Origin: a virus
Length of the DNA: 31,525 nt
IMG/VR virus record: IMGVR_UViG_3300034375_008145
Span: 1 to 31,525 of that record
Strand: one strand, 5' to 3'
This document shows positions 14,335 to 22,439 of this stretch, piece by piece. The notes under the pieces were generated by a model. The model ran no database searches. It was not told the DNA's origin and saw nothing but the letters and a program-made list of their open reading frames with translations. How positions within the stretch are numbered: position 1 is the stretch's first letter; each line of letters opens with the position of its first letter. The position numbers and the translations under genes were made by a program.

Positions 14335-15161
14335 AGTATTTCACCAATATCATTTTTATTTAACTGATATGTACCAGAGTGTTGTACAGATTTGGATGCC
14401 ATCAAAATTGCCTTTTTGATTGATGCTTGAACAGTTTCACCAGATGTATGAAGGACTGCAAAAGTTGCAAGAAAAACATCTCCAGCACCAGTAACATCAT
14501 AGACATCAACTTTAGGTGCAGGAAAATATGAGTTTCCCCACTTTGCACCTGCTTTCCCTAGAGTCACAATAACCTCAGAATTTTCTGACCAGGCTAATGC
14601 TCCCTCTTCTTCAAATTCATTGATCTTTAGAAATGCATTTTCATAGCAAGTAAGATCATTTTTTTTAGAATCAACAAATATCTTTCCCGTATAATTGGAG
14701 CAAATTAGATTTGCCACATCCCAAGGAATTAATCCCTTTTCATAATCAGAAAAGATGATTGCATCATAATAATTCAAACCATTTGGGATTCTTCCACACT
14801 TTTTGTAGAAGTCCGACTCTGTTAGTGGTTGACTTACTAATTTTCCAGAATCAACTCTCAAGAGTTGTTGTCCAGATCTATCATCAATATATCTTTTCTT
14901 AAGCAACTCTTCTGGATTATTTGAAATGAAATCAACTTTACATCCAAAGGCTTCAATGTTTGCTTTAACATTTGTTGCCATTCCAGGAAACACTTTGGTA
15001 CAATTCCAGTCAAAAACAGGAACGGGTGCCTCAGGACTCAGCCTGCGACACTCGCCATAGTGATATTCATCTTGACATGATTCACCGATCAATAATACTC
15101 TCAACGATTTTGGTTGTAGAGTAGTCACCAATTCGGTCGAAGAATCTAACTTCTTTTGCAT
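14331..15161 (-). CDS. rfaE1: HldE N-domain-like heptose-phosphate kinase (PfkB family)
   Basis: PfkB-family kinase of up to 276 residues. RRLSPEAPVPVF (39-50), the hallmark of D-glycero-D-manno-heptose-7-phosphate 1-kinases, and the ATP/anion-hole motif DVTGAGDVF (about 217-225) are both present. This is the first half of the bifunctional HldE that makes ADP-heptose for LPS; here it is separate from the nucleotidyltransferase just upstream. The ATG at 15161 overlaps that gene by 80 nt; a TTG or GTG start nearer 15104-15130 would shorten the overlap and cannot be excluded. Confidence 0.83.
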   Translation of the reverse strand: MQKKLDSSTELVTTLQPKSLRVLLIGESCQDEYHYGECRRLSPEAPVPVFDWNCTKVFPGMATNVKANIEAFGCKVDFISNNPEELLKKRYIDDRSGQQLLRVDSGKLVSQPLTESDFYKKCGRIPNGLNYYDAIIFSDYEKGLIPWDVANLICSNYTGKIFVDSKKNDLTCYENAFLKINEFEEEGALAWSENSEVIVTLGKAGAKWGNSYFPAPKVDVYDVTGAGDVFLATFAVLHTSGETVQASIKKAILMASKSVQHSGTYQLNKNDIGEIL

Positions 15162-15492
15162 AATCAGAACCTACTACTTCCTTACCTTTCCAATCAGATC
15201 CAACCATCATTATATCAGGTTTTATCCGTTTTACAATATCTTGTAATTCTTCTTTGCTATCAAAAACGATAACTTCATCTATGTATCGAATTGATTCGAG
15301 GATAATTTTACGATTCAAGACTGGGTTTATTGGTCTGGAAATACCCTTCATTTCTTTGATTTTTCTGTCAGAGTCAATAGCAACAATTAACTTATCACCA
15401 AGACTTCTTGCAGTTTGAAACATTTTGATGTGTCCTGGATGAAGCAGATCAAAACATCCATTCACAAAGATAACTTTTGGTTTTAGTTTCAT
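15082..15492 (-). CDS. rfaE2: HldE C-domain-like nucleotidyltransferase
   Basis: Cytidylyltransferase-fold enzyme of 136 residues with NGCFDLLHPGH (11-21, HxGH catalytic) and a C-terminal GDYSTTKIVESI matching the STT nucleotide-binding motif. With the adjacent kinase it forms a split HldE that would make ADP-D-glycero-heptose. TagD-type enzymes (CDP-glycerol synthesis) share this fold, and segment IRYIDEVI resembles them, but the kinase partner favours heptose. Confidence 0.83.
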   Translation of the reverse strand: MKLKPKVIFVNGCFDLLHPGHIKMFQTARSLGDKLIVAIDSDRKIKEMKGISRPINPVLNRKIILESIRYIDEVIVFDSKEELQDIVKRIKPDIMMVGSDWKGKEVVGSDYAKEVRFFDRIGDYSTTKIVESIIDR

Positions 15493-15983
15493 TTCTCAGC
15501 CATTACCATGAATGCATTGTTCAAGTCTACACCAGATACGAAAATATTTTTATATCCACGATCAAACATATAAGCCTGAATAATTTCAGGAGTGAATACA
15601 TGCTTATGCTTATAATTATTCCAAGGTCTCCAATATCTTTGACTGAAGTCTGGAAGATATAAGAACAGAGTTCCACCAGTCTTTAGTCTTTCATACCAAT
15701 AGTCCATGGTGGCAACCCAATCGGGAACATGTTCCAAACAATGGCTAGAAAAAATATAATCTGGACGAACACCTTCAGGAAGATGATTAGCATCCCATGG
15801 ATCATCAAAGTCAATGTCGATAGGTTGGGCATTTGGGAAAGCCCATTCTTTTTTCATACAACCAATATCATATCCCAGTCCTTTACAAACATGTAGTGCA
15901 AATGGAATAGCAAATTGAGATGCATTTCCTTCAGTTTGAAACTTAGGATACCATTTTTTTTGAAATTCAATAGTTTCGATCAT
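15489..15983 (-). CDS. SAM-dependent methyltransferase
   Basis: The 164-residue product fits a compact class I methyltransferase. GYDIGC near residue 37 replaces the usual GxGxG loop, acidic IDIDFDD follows, and SSHCLEHVPDW near residues 79-89 matches the type 11 methyltransferase signature (SxxxLEHV). The acceptor is unknown; sugar or glycan methylation is likely from context. It overlaps both neighbours by 4 nt. Confidence 0.75.
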   Translation of the reverse strand: MIETIEFQKKWYPKFQTEGNASQFAIPFALHVCKGLGYDIGCMKKEWAFPNAQPIDIDFDDPWDANHLPEGVRPDYIFSSHCLEHVPDWVATMDYWYERLKTGGTLFLYLPDFSQRYWRPWNNYKHKHVFTPEIIQAYMFDRGYKNIFVSGVDLNNAFMVMAEK

Positions 15984-16741
15984 TGATATCTCCAGGGTAA
16001 ATTAAATAGATAACGAACTTGTGACCAATCTCCCCATCTGTGCCAGAGGAACAAAGGTTTCTTTGACATAGTATCAAAGAGTTGAGGCGATTCAAGAAGA
16101 TAATTGATTGCTGTTTCAATCATGAATACAGCTGATGCTCTTTCAAAAACCATGCACCAGTCAAAGAGAGAATATCCAGGAATGATTTGATTCTCAACCA
16201 CTTTATATCCACCATAACTCTGAGAGTCTGCAGGAATATGTGGAAAGAATTCTAACTTTGGACGTGTACACCACAGACGATTCACGTATACAAACTCATC
16301 ATCATCCTTTAATCCAAGGACATTATAGTATAGTTCTTTTTCTTTTTCAATATTTCTATTGAAATCAATATACTCTCTCCAGTCTTTCCAATCAAGGCCT
16401 AGATTATCATACTTACCTTTCATGATTGGGTGATAATCACCAAATCCTTGAAAGAAGAATAAATCGTCCTCCATTTTGGTTGGTGCCCCATGAATATATC
16501 GTTCCTTATATGGAAACTGACAGGACTCTGGGATTGGTTGTGTACTTCCATTTACTGGATTCTCATCATCACCCCAGGAAACAAACTCAAAATGCGGAAT
16601 ATAATCCTTTAACCATTTGAATTCATGAATGACAGGCCAATATACTTTATATCCAAGTTCATTTTGAATATAATGTGCCCCTTTTTGTAGGAAAAGAATA
16701 TCCCCAAGACCACATGGTTGATAAATTAATCCTGTTTTCAT
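15980..16741 (-). CDS. GT9-like (heptosyltransferase-fold) protein A
   Basis: The 253-residue product begins with a Gly-rich loop CGLGDILFLQKGAHY, where GT9 heptosyltransferases carry the GD motif of the N-terminal Rossmann domain. The C-terminal segment YSLFDWCMVFERASAVFMIE and the following helix (INYLLES) match the donor-binding region of that fold. It is a tandem paralog of the next gene upstream. Next to split HldE genes, transfer of heptose from ADP-heptose is the natural hypothesis; no experiment is known to me. Confidence 0.6.
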   Translation of the reverse strand: MKTGLIYQPCGLGDILFLQKGAHYIQNELGYKVYWPVIHEFKWLKDYIPHFEFVSWGDDENPVNGSTQPIPESCQFPYKERYIHGAPTKMEDDLFFFQGFGDYHPIMKGKYDNLGLDWKDWREYIDFNRNIEKEKELYYNVLGLKDDDEFVYVNRLWCTRPKLEFFPHIPADSQSYGGYKVVENQIIPGYSLFDWCMVFERASAVFMIETAINYLLESPQLFDTMSKKPLFLWHRWGDWSQVRYLFNLPWRYQ

Positions 16742-17460
16742 TCTAACTCCTGAGGAACTTTTTCACGCCACAACCATCTCTCATAATCTACCCATTGCCA
16801 AGGTGCATTGAATAGTTTTCCAACACATTCCTCTGTATTTTTGTAATGTCTTGGGTGACAGATAAGTGTATCTGCTTTGATATTAAGAGTGTCTACAATA
16901 TAATTTAGGCAGGTATCTACAATGTGAATTTGCTCTGCATTTTCAAGAATCCAACACCAATCAAATACGCTTGGAGTTAGATCTGTATCCATCCAAATGA
17001 CTTTCCCATCATAATCTTCTGGAATACTTAACTCAACACCTTCATGTGGTTTACGAAAACTGTACCACTTGTTTGCAAAAATAAATGGTTCACCATCTTT
17101 GATACCCAACCTTTCTTTTAGTTGATTCTCTCTTTCATGATCACGTTTATATGTAAAATAATCTCTCCAATCATACCAACCAACACCAGAAGAAGCATAC
17201 TTTGATGTCATGATGTCAGCAGAACCATTTGGTTTTGGTTGATTGGAACAATCATATAACATGACATTTTCTGTGGGAAGATCGATGTTAGGCCCACATA
17301 CAACTTCATTGGTGATTAATTGATTGACTCCAGAATTCCACATTTCATGTGTGACTGGATGATATACATTGTAACTTTTAGAAAGATCTTTACAAAGTTT
17401 CTGAATAAAAAAGATGTCCCCCAGCCCACCTTGCTGGAGAACAATTACATTTGCTTTCAT
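16738..17460 (-). CDS. GT9-like (heptosyltransferase-fold) protein B
   Basis: A 240-residue paralog of the gene at 15980-16741 with the same architecture: GGLGDIFFIQKL loop at residues 11-22, a middle DWRDYF segment, and VFDWCWILENAEQIHIVD plus LNYIVDTL near the C-terminus. The two share about 4 nt at the junction. Duplicated heptosyltransferase-like genes could add successive heptoses, as WaaC/WaaF do in LPS. Assignment is by motif pattern, with modest confidence. Confidence 0.6.
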   Translation of the reverse strand: MKANVIVLQQGGLGDIFFIQKLCKDLSKSYNVYHPVTHEMWNSGVNQLITNEVVCGPNIDLPTENVMLYDCSNQPKPNGSADIMTSKYASSGVGWYDWRDYFTYKRDHERENQLKERLGIKDGEPFIFANKWYSFRKPHEGVELSIPEDYDGKVIWMDTDLTPSVFDWCWILENAEQIHIVDTCLNYIVDTLNIKADTLICHPRHYKNTEECVGKLFNAPWQWVDYERWLWREKVPQELE

Positions 17461-18086
17461 AGTTGAGCAATTTCTACAATTTGTTCTTCCGTAGTACCAA
17501 TTGGGAATGCTAGGAGATATCCTTGATCAGCAAGATGTTCAATGAGAACATGAGTATCACCAATAATCTCTTCTACAAAATCATACCCATCGGCACCATA
17601 CAGTTTCCTTTGGGCCCAGTTACCTGCTGTGAATTCGCGATCAACATAGATTCTTAGGTCATCCATAAAGATCACATCTTTAGATAGATCTCTGTTTTCC
17701 TTCATGATACGGAGTTCTTTCTCCATAGGAAGACGCTTATCAATGTCTGGTTCTTCACCATATCCTGCAGGGCCATAATCAGCACCAGGAAAATGTGCAT
17801 CTAACCAAAAGAGGGTGGGAGAATCATCCAGGTCACTCAGAACCTCTGCAAAACGATCCTCTGTATATCCCTTATACAGATGAACGTAATCGAGTCCATC
17901 ATATTTTTTTTCTAGATTCTCGTAGAGTTCATCATCTAGCTCTACACCATATGAATTATCTACCATTTCGGTGAGTAGAATTTTATCCATACTAGAACCG
18001 TCACCAGTTCCACTCTCAACAAAGTTTTTGATATTAAATGCCTCAAGCATTTGTTTTAGTTTGACTGGATGATTAATTTGTCCCAT
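17457..18086 (-). CDS. Class I methyltransferase-like protein (TylF/FkbM-type)
   Basis: The 209-residue product has FVESGTGDGSS (motif I, SAM-binding) near residue 24, an acidic GVELDDELY strand (motif II) and a catalytic-type LFWLDAHFPGADY region near residues 95-107, then VIFMDDLRIY. It resembles macrocin O-methyltransferase (TylF)/FkbM enzymes that methylate sugar hydroxyls. I chose the ATG at 18086, two nt after the upstream stop, over a TTG at 18095. Confidence 0.72.
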   Translation of the reverse strand: MGQINHPVKLKQMLEAFNIKNFVESGTGDGSSMDKILLTEMVDNSYGVELDDELYENLEKKYDGLDYVHLYKGYTEDRFAEVLSDLDDSPTLFWLDAHFPGADYGPAGYGEEPDIDKRLPMEKELRIMKENRDLSKDVIFMDDLRIYVDREFTAGNWAQRKLYGADGYDFVEEIIGDTHVLIEHLADQGYLLAFPIGTTEEQIVEIAQL

Positions 18087-18088
18087 GA

Positions 18089-18892
18089 TTAGCAAAAATA
18101 AGTAAGGTAGATAAAGTCTTCTAGGACTTCCATTTTTTTAGCAATCTCTAGATTATCTTTGATTGCTTCCATTTTACTGTGATAGAGTTCGTCTGAAATA
18201 TAGAACTCATCAGTAAGATCAATTATACCATCTTTATTGAAATATTTTCCAATATCAGGAGCTCCAAGATAAACTGGAATAGTTCCTGTGGCAAAACAAT
18301 CTAGAAGTTTTTCAGTGAAATAGGTTTCATATTGTCCATTCTCAATCGCAACTGAGAACATGTAGTCACATAGTCCTTCTTCTTTGTGAAGGATTTCGTT
18401 GAATCCCCGACCATAAAGATCAACCTGATCTTTTAGCCTTTCAACCCATTCAAGACGAGTTGCATGTCCTTTGCACATTCTTTTATTAGATGCGATCATA
18501 GAAATCATTTTTGATTTCTCATAAATCTTGGGTTCTTTAATCCAGAAACCCTGTGCGGGACACCACTTGAACTTTGGATCAATTGCAAGCAACTCTTGAT
18601 TGTGAGTAAAGATTGCATCAAATGTATCCAGATATTGTTTTGGATTGATCTTTACTGCATCCACAATTTGTGGTGTAATATATCGTGACTCTAGGAGCCA
18701 AGCGTACTTTGGTCCTGGTTTTGGATCTATCCATGCCCAAGGGAGAGTGCTATCAATATAAAATGTAGCCTCTCCACCATCCTTTACCCATTCAACATAT
18801 TTCGATTCTTTACCATGAACGGAATATCCTTTATTACCATTTGTTAAATGGGTAAAAGTATCTCCTACAAGATTAAACTTTACGCGCTGCAT
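18089..18892 (-). CDS. GT10 alpha-1,3-fucosyltransferase-like enzyme
   Basis: The 267-residue product carries the GT10 signature: FSVAIENGQYETYFTEKLLD followed by CFATGTIPVYLGAPDIGKYF. This region binds GDP-fucose. It also has a WAWIDPKPGPK stretch and a basic patch (NKRMCKGHATR). The ATG at 18892 (MQRVKFNLVG) gives a 20-nt overlap with the epimerase gene and is preferred over an extension to 18934 inside that gene. Placed next to a GDP-mannose 3,5-epimerase, GDP-L-galactose is a possible donor. Confidence 0.85.
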   Translation of the reverse strand: MQRVKFNLVGDTFTHLTNGNKGYSVHGKESKYVEWVKDGGEATFYIDSTLPWAWIDPKPGPKYAWLLESRYITPQIVDAVKINPKQYLDTFDAIFTHNQELLAIDPKFKWCPAQGFWIKEPKIYEKSKMISMIASNKRMCKGHATRLEWVERLKDQVDLYGRGFNEILHKEEGLCDYMFSVAIENGQYETYFTEKLLDCFATGTIPVYLGAPDIGKYFNKDGIIDLTDEFYISDELYHSKMEAIKDNLEIAKKMEVLEDFIYLTYFC

Positions 18893-19970
18893 TAATTTGC
18901 TCCTCAATCCACTCATATGTCTTACGGATGCCATCTTCTAGAGTCTGAGAGTAATCCCAATCAAGTTTTTCACGAATCAGATCGTTATTGGAATTACGAC
19001 CACGTACACCCTGAGGAGCATCGAGTTTGTAAATCTTCTGAACGACCTTACCAGAAACCTTGGCCGCAGTCTCAACCAGTTGATTGATAGTCACCATTTC
19101 TTCTGAGCCAATGTTCACTGGTCCCATAAAGTCTGAGTCCATCAATCTTCGAGTTGCTTCAATGCATTCGTCAATGTACAAGAAGGAACGAGTCTGTAGA
19201 CCATCTCCCCACACTTCGATAGCTCCACCTGTCTCTGGTAGGTAAGCAACCTTACGGCTGATTGCAGCTGGCGCTTTCTCTCTTCCACCGTCCCAGGTCC
19301 CTTCAGGGCCAAAGATATTGTGATAGCGAGCAATCCGAACAGGAATGCCGTGGTTGCGATTGTAGGCAAGATAGAGACGCTCACTGAAAAGTTTCTCCCA
19401 TCCATACTCAGAGTCGGGGTTTGCTGGATATGCTGAATCTTCACGGCAATCGGGATTATCGGGGTCTAGTTGATTGTGTTCTGGATACATGCAAGCAGAA
19501 CCAGAATAGAAGATCTTGGTAGGTTGATCTAGAGCAGGACGAACACACTCATGATTTGCAGGTTCCCCATCGAAAGTTTCATTGAGCTTACGAACTTCCT
19601 CAAGAACATTCAAATTGATGCTACATGAGTTGTGCATGATGTCTGCATCGTTCTCTCCAGTGAAAACAAAACCTGCACCGCCCATATCAGCAGCAAACTG
19701 ATAGATCTCATCAAAAGGACGAATAGCACGATAAGGTACTGAATTATAGAAATTCCCCAACTCACCTTTGAACTGGATTACACGACGCACAAAATTTGCA
19801 TCACGAAGATCACCCTGCACAAACTCATCAGCAGATGAATCAGAGAACTCAGGATATTTAAGATCTACACCACGAACCCAATATCCTTCGGACTTGAGTC
19901 GTTTGACCATGTGACTACCAATAAATCCACCTGCACCAAGAACCAGTGCAGTTTTTGTATTCTCAAACAT
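18873..19970 (-). CDS. GDP-mannose 3,5-epimerase (plant GME-like)
   Basis: An NAD(P)-binding extended SDR of 365 residues with GAGGFIG at residues 12-18. The match to plant GDP-mannose 3,5-epimerase is striking: FAADMGGAGF (92-101), SGSACMYPE (156-164, with the acid/base Cys), YGWEK (189-193, Tyr/Lys), GGREKAPAA (228-236, Lys), WGDGLQTRSFLYIDEC (254-269) and GVRGRNSNND (321-330). The enzyme makes GDP-L-galactose (and GDP-L-gulose) from GDP-mannose. It is the promoter-proximal gene of the glycan operon. Confidence 0.93.
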   Translation of the reverse strand: MFENTKTALVLGAGGFIGSHMVKRLKSEGYWVRGVDLKYPEFSDSSADEFVQGDLRDANFVRRVIQFKGELGNFYNSVPYRAIRPFDEIYQFAADMGGAGFVFTGENDADIMHNSCSINLNVLEEVRKLNETFDGEPANHECVRPALDQPTKIFYSGSACMYPEHNQLDPDNPDCREDSAYPANPDSEYGWEKLFSERLYLAYNRNHGIPVRIARYHNIFGPEGTWDGGREKAPAAISRKVAYLPETGGAIEVWGDGLQTRSFLYIDECIEATRRLMDSDFMGPVNIGSEEMVTINQLVETAAKVSGKVVQKIYKLDAPQGVRGRNSNNDLIREKLDWDYSQTLEDGIRKTYEWIEEQINAARKV

Positions 19971-19996
19971 TTCTTTCTTTATATTCCTTCCTATGT

Positions 19997-20025
19997 ATAA
20001 TACTAAAAAAGACCCTTGTTGTCAA
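19997..20025 (-). promoter_or_regulatory. Promoter of the glycan operon, nested in terminator
   Basis: On the minus strand TTGACA (20020-20025), 17 nt, TATTAT (19997-20002). The -35 lies at the loop edge of the terminator hairpin at 20005-20035, so a single stretch ends one transcript and starts the next. It drives the epimerase gene and likely the whole operon to 8654. Confidence 0.78.
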
Positions 20026-20035
20026 GGGTCTTTTT
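20005..20035. terminator. Bidirectional terminator
   Basis: GACCCTTG/CAAGGGTC, an 8-bp stem with a TTGT loop, is flanked by A6 and T5 so it has a U-tract on both strands. On the minus strand it ends the operon finishing at 20084. Confidence 0.9.
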
Positions 20036-20083
20036 GGGTTCAGGCTCGCCAGTTGGCATATTTAATGACCCTTACCAACGGGG

Positions 20084-20851
20084 TCAGTTTTTCCAAAGAA
20101 AACTAAAAGGACATTTAGATTCTTTTTCTTGTTGGCCAAACATAAAGTCCTTAGACATAATTGGACTCAATCTCTTTAAGTTAATATTTCTATGAATTTT
20201 TAATTTGACATCTTTTGGTGGTTCTTTTTTTATCAATCGAAACTTGTCATCCATATTATTTGAGTAAAAACAAATTTCATATATTGGATCACCTCTTTTG
20301 ATGATTACAGATTTGCTAGTGTCATAAACATCATATGCAAATGAAATTGTTCTTGGCCAAGAAGAAAGGTTGAACCAACCATTAACTATGGTTATGTTAT
20401 TTTTTGCCGATGCATTTGGATATGCTCTTTGTTCAATCCAAATGTTTTTTTCTTTAGTCCAAAAAAGAAAATGAGGTGCTGTCAATTGCATCACTAACTT
20501 TTCTGGATCTGTTAGATACCATTTAGGACTTTCAAACGTTGGTCCAGTCAATACATTATAAGTATCTCCACTTATGTGAGGACTATTGACAAAGATTTCT
20601 CCAGTTTCTTCAAATTTGCTAAAGTCAAAATCAAATCTGATATCAATAGGACTGCGAACTATAAAAGTTCTTTTTGCTTTGTGTGACCAAGCGGGACATT
20701 CGTAATAGGATACTCTTTTATCGGCACTAAAAATTGCAGATTCAATAGGAAAAGAAAATCTATCATCAGCCAAAACAGATTTTTCTGGTTCAAGCAGTTC
20801 ATCATCTGTACCAAATCCAGACTCTGTTGGATAATAATAGATTGTTTTCAT
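20084..20851 (-). CDS. Conserved protein of unknown function
   Basis: The 255-residue soluble protein is rich in aromatic residues, with repeated Phe/Tyr/Trp-containing beta-like segments (ECPAWSHKAKRTFIV, SFAYDVYDTSK) and a Cys-containing C-terminus. I see no signal peptide or catalytic motif. It lies 2 nt after a 2OG/Fe(II) oxygenase gene and is the last gene before the terminator, so it may act with that oxygenase, perhaps as its substrate or partner. Function is not assigned. Confidence 0.7.
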   Translation of the reverse strand: MKTIYYYPTESGFGTDDELLEPEKSVLADDRFSFPIESAIFSADKRVSYYECPAWSHKAKRTFIVRSPIDIRFDFDFSKFEETGEIFVNSPHISGDTYNVLTGPTFESPKWYLTDPEKLVMQLTAPHFLFWTKEKNIWIEQRAYPNASAKNNITIVNGWFNLSSWPRTISFAYDVYDTSKSVIIKRGDPIYEICFYSNNMDDKFRLIKKEPPKDVKLKIHRNINLKRLSPIMSKDFMFGQQEKESKCPFSFLWKN

Positions 20852-20853
20852 GA

Positions 20854-21417
20854 TCAGAAATTAAACAGTGTAGAGATATTGAAAGAAATTGTACATCTTT
20901 CTTTCTTTGAAGGAATTACATAGTGAAGTAGATTTGCTGGAAAAATTATTACTGTTCCCTCTTTCATTTCTTTGGTATCAATTTCCTTGTGCAAATAAAA
21001 CATTTGCGATAGGTCAGTAAACATGGTATTGTTCACTTCGTTAATATCCAATAGATATGCGGCAGAAAATGTTGTAGAAGTATTTTGATGAGTATGTGCT
21101 TCTTGATATCCACCCTCTGGATAATAATTCCACCAAATATCTTCAAGATGGCTTTCGTAAGGTGGTATTGCTAATTCAACCTCCGAAAACATTTCATCCA
21201 AAGGTTTCCATACAATAGAATCTAGAATCCAATCTTCTCTTATAAAATCATTTGAATATTTAATGGAAGTATAAACATAACTCTTCCAATGTATTGTGTA
21301 GTCTTCTTTATTTTCATTATAAAGATCTTTGATTTGCGGAAGAAGATAATCTTTAATTTCTTTGTGGTTTGGAACCTCAGTCCAAAAAATAAAAGGAGCG
21401 TTAAATTTTTTATGCAT
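20854..21417 (-). CDS. 2-oxoglutarate/Fe(II) oxygenase (2OG-FeII_Oxy_5-like)
   Basis: Such enzymes hydroxylate proteins, nucleic acids or small molecules. The 187-residue product shows the double-stranded beta-helix landmarks: GGYQEAHTHQNTSTTFSAAY with His108/His110 as candidate iron ligands, distal His165 in IIFPANLLHYVIPS, and Arg174 in KKERCTISFNI as the 2OG-binding Arg. This spacing fits PF13759 members common in cyanophages; their substrates are unknown. Confidence 0.8.
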   Translation of the reverse strand: MHKKFNAPFIFWTEVPNHKEIKDYLLPQIKDLYNENKEDYTIHWKSYVYTSIKYSNDFIREDWILDSIVWKPLDEMFSEVELAIPPYESHLEDIWWNYYPEGGYQEAHTHQNTSTTFSAAYLLDINEVNNTMFTDLSQMFYLHKEIDTKEMKEGTVIIFPANLLHYVIPSKKERCTISFNISTLFNF

Positions 21418-21455
21418 AATTGTATTATTGGGTCAATGACTCCACCAGGGCTAGT

Positions 21456-21689
21456 TTATCGACATACCGAGTCTTTTTGATAACAAGGTACACCTTCTGG
21501 ATCAAGCCATTTAGTGTATTCAAAATCTTCCATTGCAGTCATGAGTTGCATTTGATTATCACAGAGATACATATCACTATAACGTTTAGTCCAACTATCT
21601 GCTTTTTGAATGCGGTAGTCAGGGAACCCATTTTCTAGGGTTCCACATTCAACATAACGATAAGGAAAATGTTCTAGAAGAACCTTCAT
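21456..21689 (-). CDS. Small hypothetical protein
   Basis: Unrecognised 77-residue protein with a mixed charged/aromatic composition and four Cys (15, 43, 69, 76), no signal or membrane segment. It overlaps the next gene upstream by 4 nt and is followed after 38 nt by the oxygenase gene; the gap shows no clear feature. Confidence 0.6.
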   Translation of the reverse strand: MKVLLEHFPYRYVECGTLENGFPDYRIQKADSWTKRYSDMYLCDNQMQLMTAMEDFEYTKWLDPEGVPCYQKDSVCR

Positions 21690-21901
21690 GCAACCTCCAC
21701 AGATTCAAGATCAGCATAAATTTGTTCCATCAGAATTTCATAATCATCAAGTGGATCACCAGAAAAAACAATTCCTTCATTTTCATAGAAGCGACGAACT
21801 TTTTTGAAAAGTTTTGGATTTTTTACGTCCAAGAGAAAATCACCGTTAGAAGCACCACGAAGAATTTGAATGTCTTTCTTGAACTTAGAAGTCAGTGTCA
21901 T
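21686..21901 (-). CDS. Small conserved protein
   Basis: The 71-residue protein is Lys/Asp-rich with a basic N-terminus and an acidic helical C-terminus (DDYEILMEQIYADLE). It is the first gene after the promoter at 21924-21953 and so among the earliest expressed in this segment. No function is recognised. Confidence 0.65.
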   Translation of the reverse strand: MTLTSKFKKDIQILRGASNGDFLLDVKNPKLFKKVRRFYENEGIVFSGDPLDDYEILMEQIYADLESVEVA

Positions 21902-21923
21902 GTGTCTGATTGATTACCTAGTC

Positions 21924-21953
21924 ATTATAAGGGGTTCAATGGGGGTTTGTCAA
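21924..21953 (-). promoter_or_regulatory. Sigma70 promoter
   Basis: TTGACA (21948-21953), 18 nt, TATAAT (21924-21929) on the minus strand. The -35 overlaps the stop codon of the gene at 21950-22231, as with other promoters in this window. Confidence 0.8.
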
Positions 21954-22231
21954 TCCTTTTCGTACTCGTCAGTCATTTTTTTATGGAGACTTTCAAAGTC
22001 ACTGGTCAGATCTTCAAGGCGTTTGGCCCATGTATCTCCACCATCTGAACCACGTCGTGGATTGATGCACTGGTGACTTCCCAGTTTATTACACACAAGA
22101 CCAGCAAGGTCTAACTCATTGCCCTTTTTACCAGTGCCAGACCAGTAGTGTTGGCCATTAATCCAAATAGCACCACACTTAGGGCATTCCGCTCTGCTCA
22201 TAGACAGATCGGACATTTCTTTTTTATCCAT
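21950..22231 (-). CDS. Zinc-ribbon-like small protein
   Basis: The 93-residue product has CPKCG at residues 16-20 and later Cys/His positions (VCNKLGSHQC) that could complete a zinc site, then a charged helical C-terminus. Metal binding is plausible; nucleic-acid binding is only a guess. I recall similar sequences in T4-like cyanophages without known role. Confidence 0.65.
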   Translation of the reverse strand: MDKKEMSDLSMSRAECPKCGAIWINGQHYWSGTGKKGNELDLAGLVCNKLGSHQCINPRRGSDGGDTWAKRLEDLTSDFESLHKKMTDEYEKD

Positions 22232-22243
22232 TTTCGTTTGAAG

Positions 22244-22435
22244 TTAGTTTTCCCAGTCACGAGGTGGAAGGTTAAGTTGCTTCTCTAATTTCTTTTTGAA
22301 AAACCACATCTTAACTTTAATTACTAGATACCTCAATTGAAGATCTAGATAAAAGATAAGTTTTGATGTTTCCTCAGTACCAGCAATCGCAACTAGGACC
22401 ACCAACGTAAGAACAAGTAGGTAAAAAATGTTCAT
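22244..22435 (-). CDS. Small membrane protein
   Basis: The 63-residue product has an N-terminal transmembrane segment (residues 3-20, IFYLLVLTLVVLVAIAG) followed by an amphipathic basic stretch and a Pro-containing tail. It lacks recognised motifs and starts 4 nt after the gene at 22440. Confidence 0.6.
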   Translation of the reverse strand: MNIFYLLVLTLVVLVAIAGTEETSKLIFYLDLQLRYLVIKVKMWFFKKKLEKQLNLPPRDWEN

Positions 22436-22439
22436 AAGG

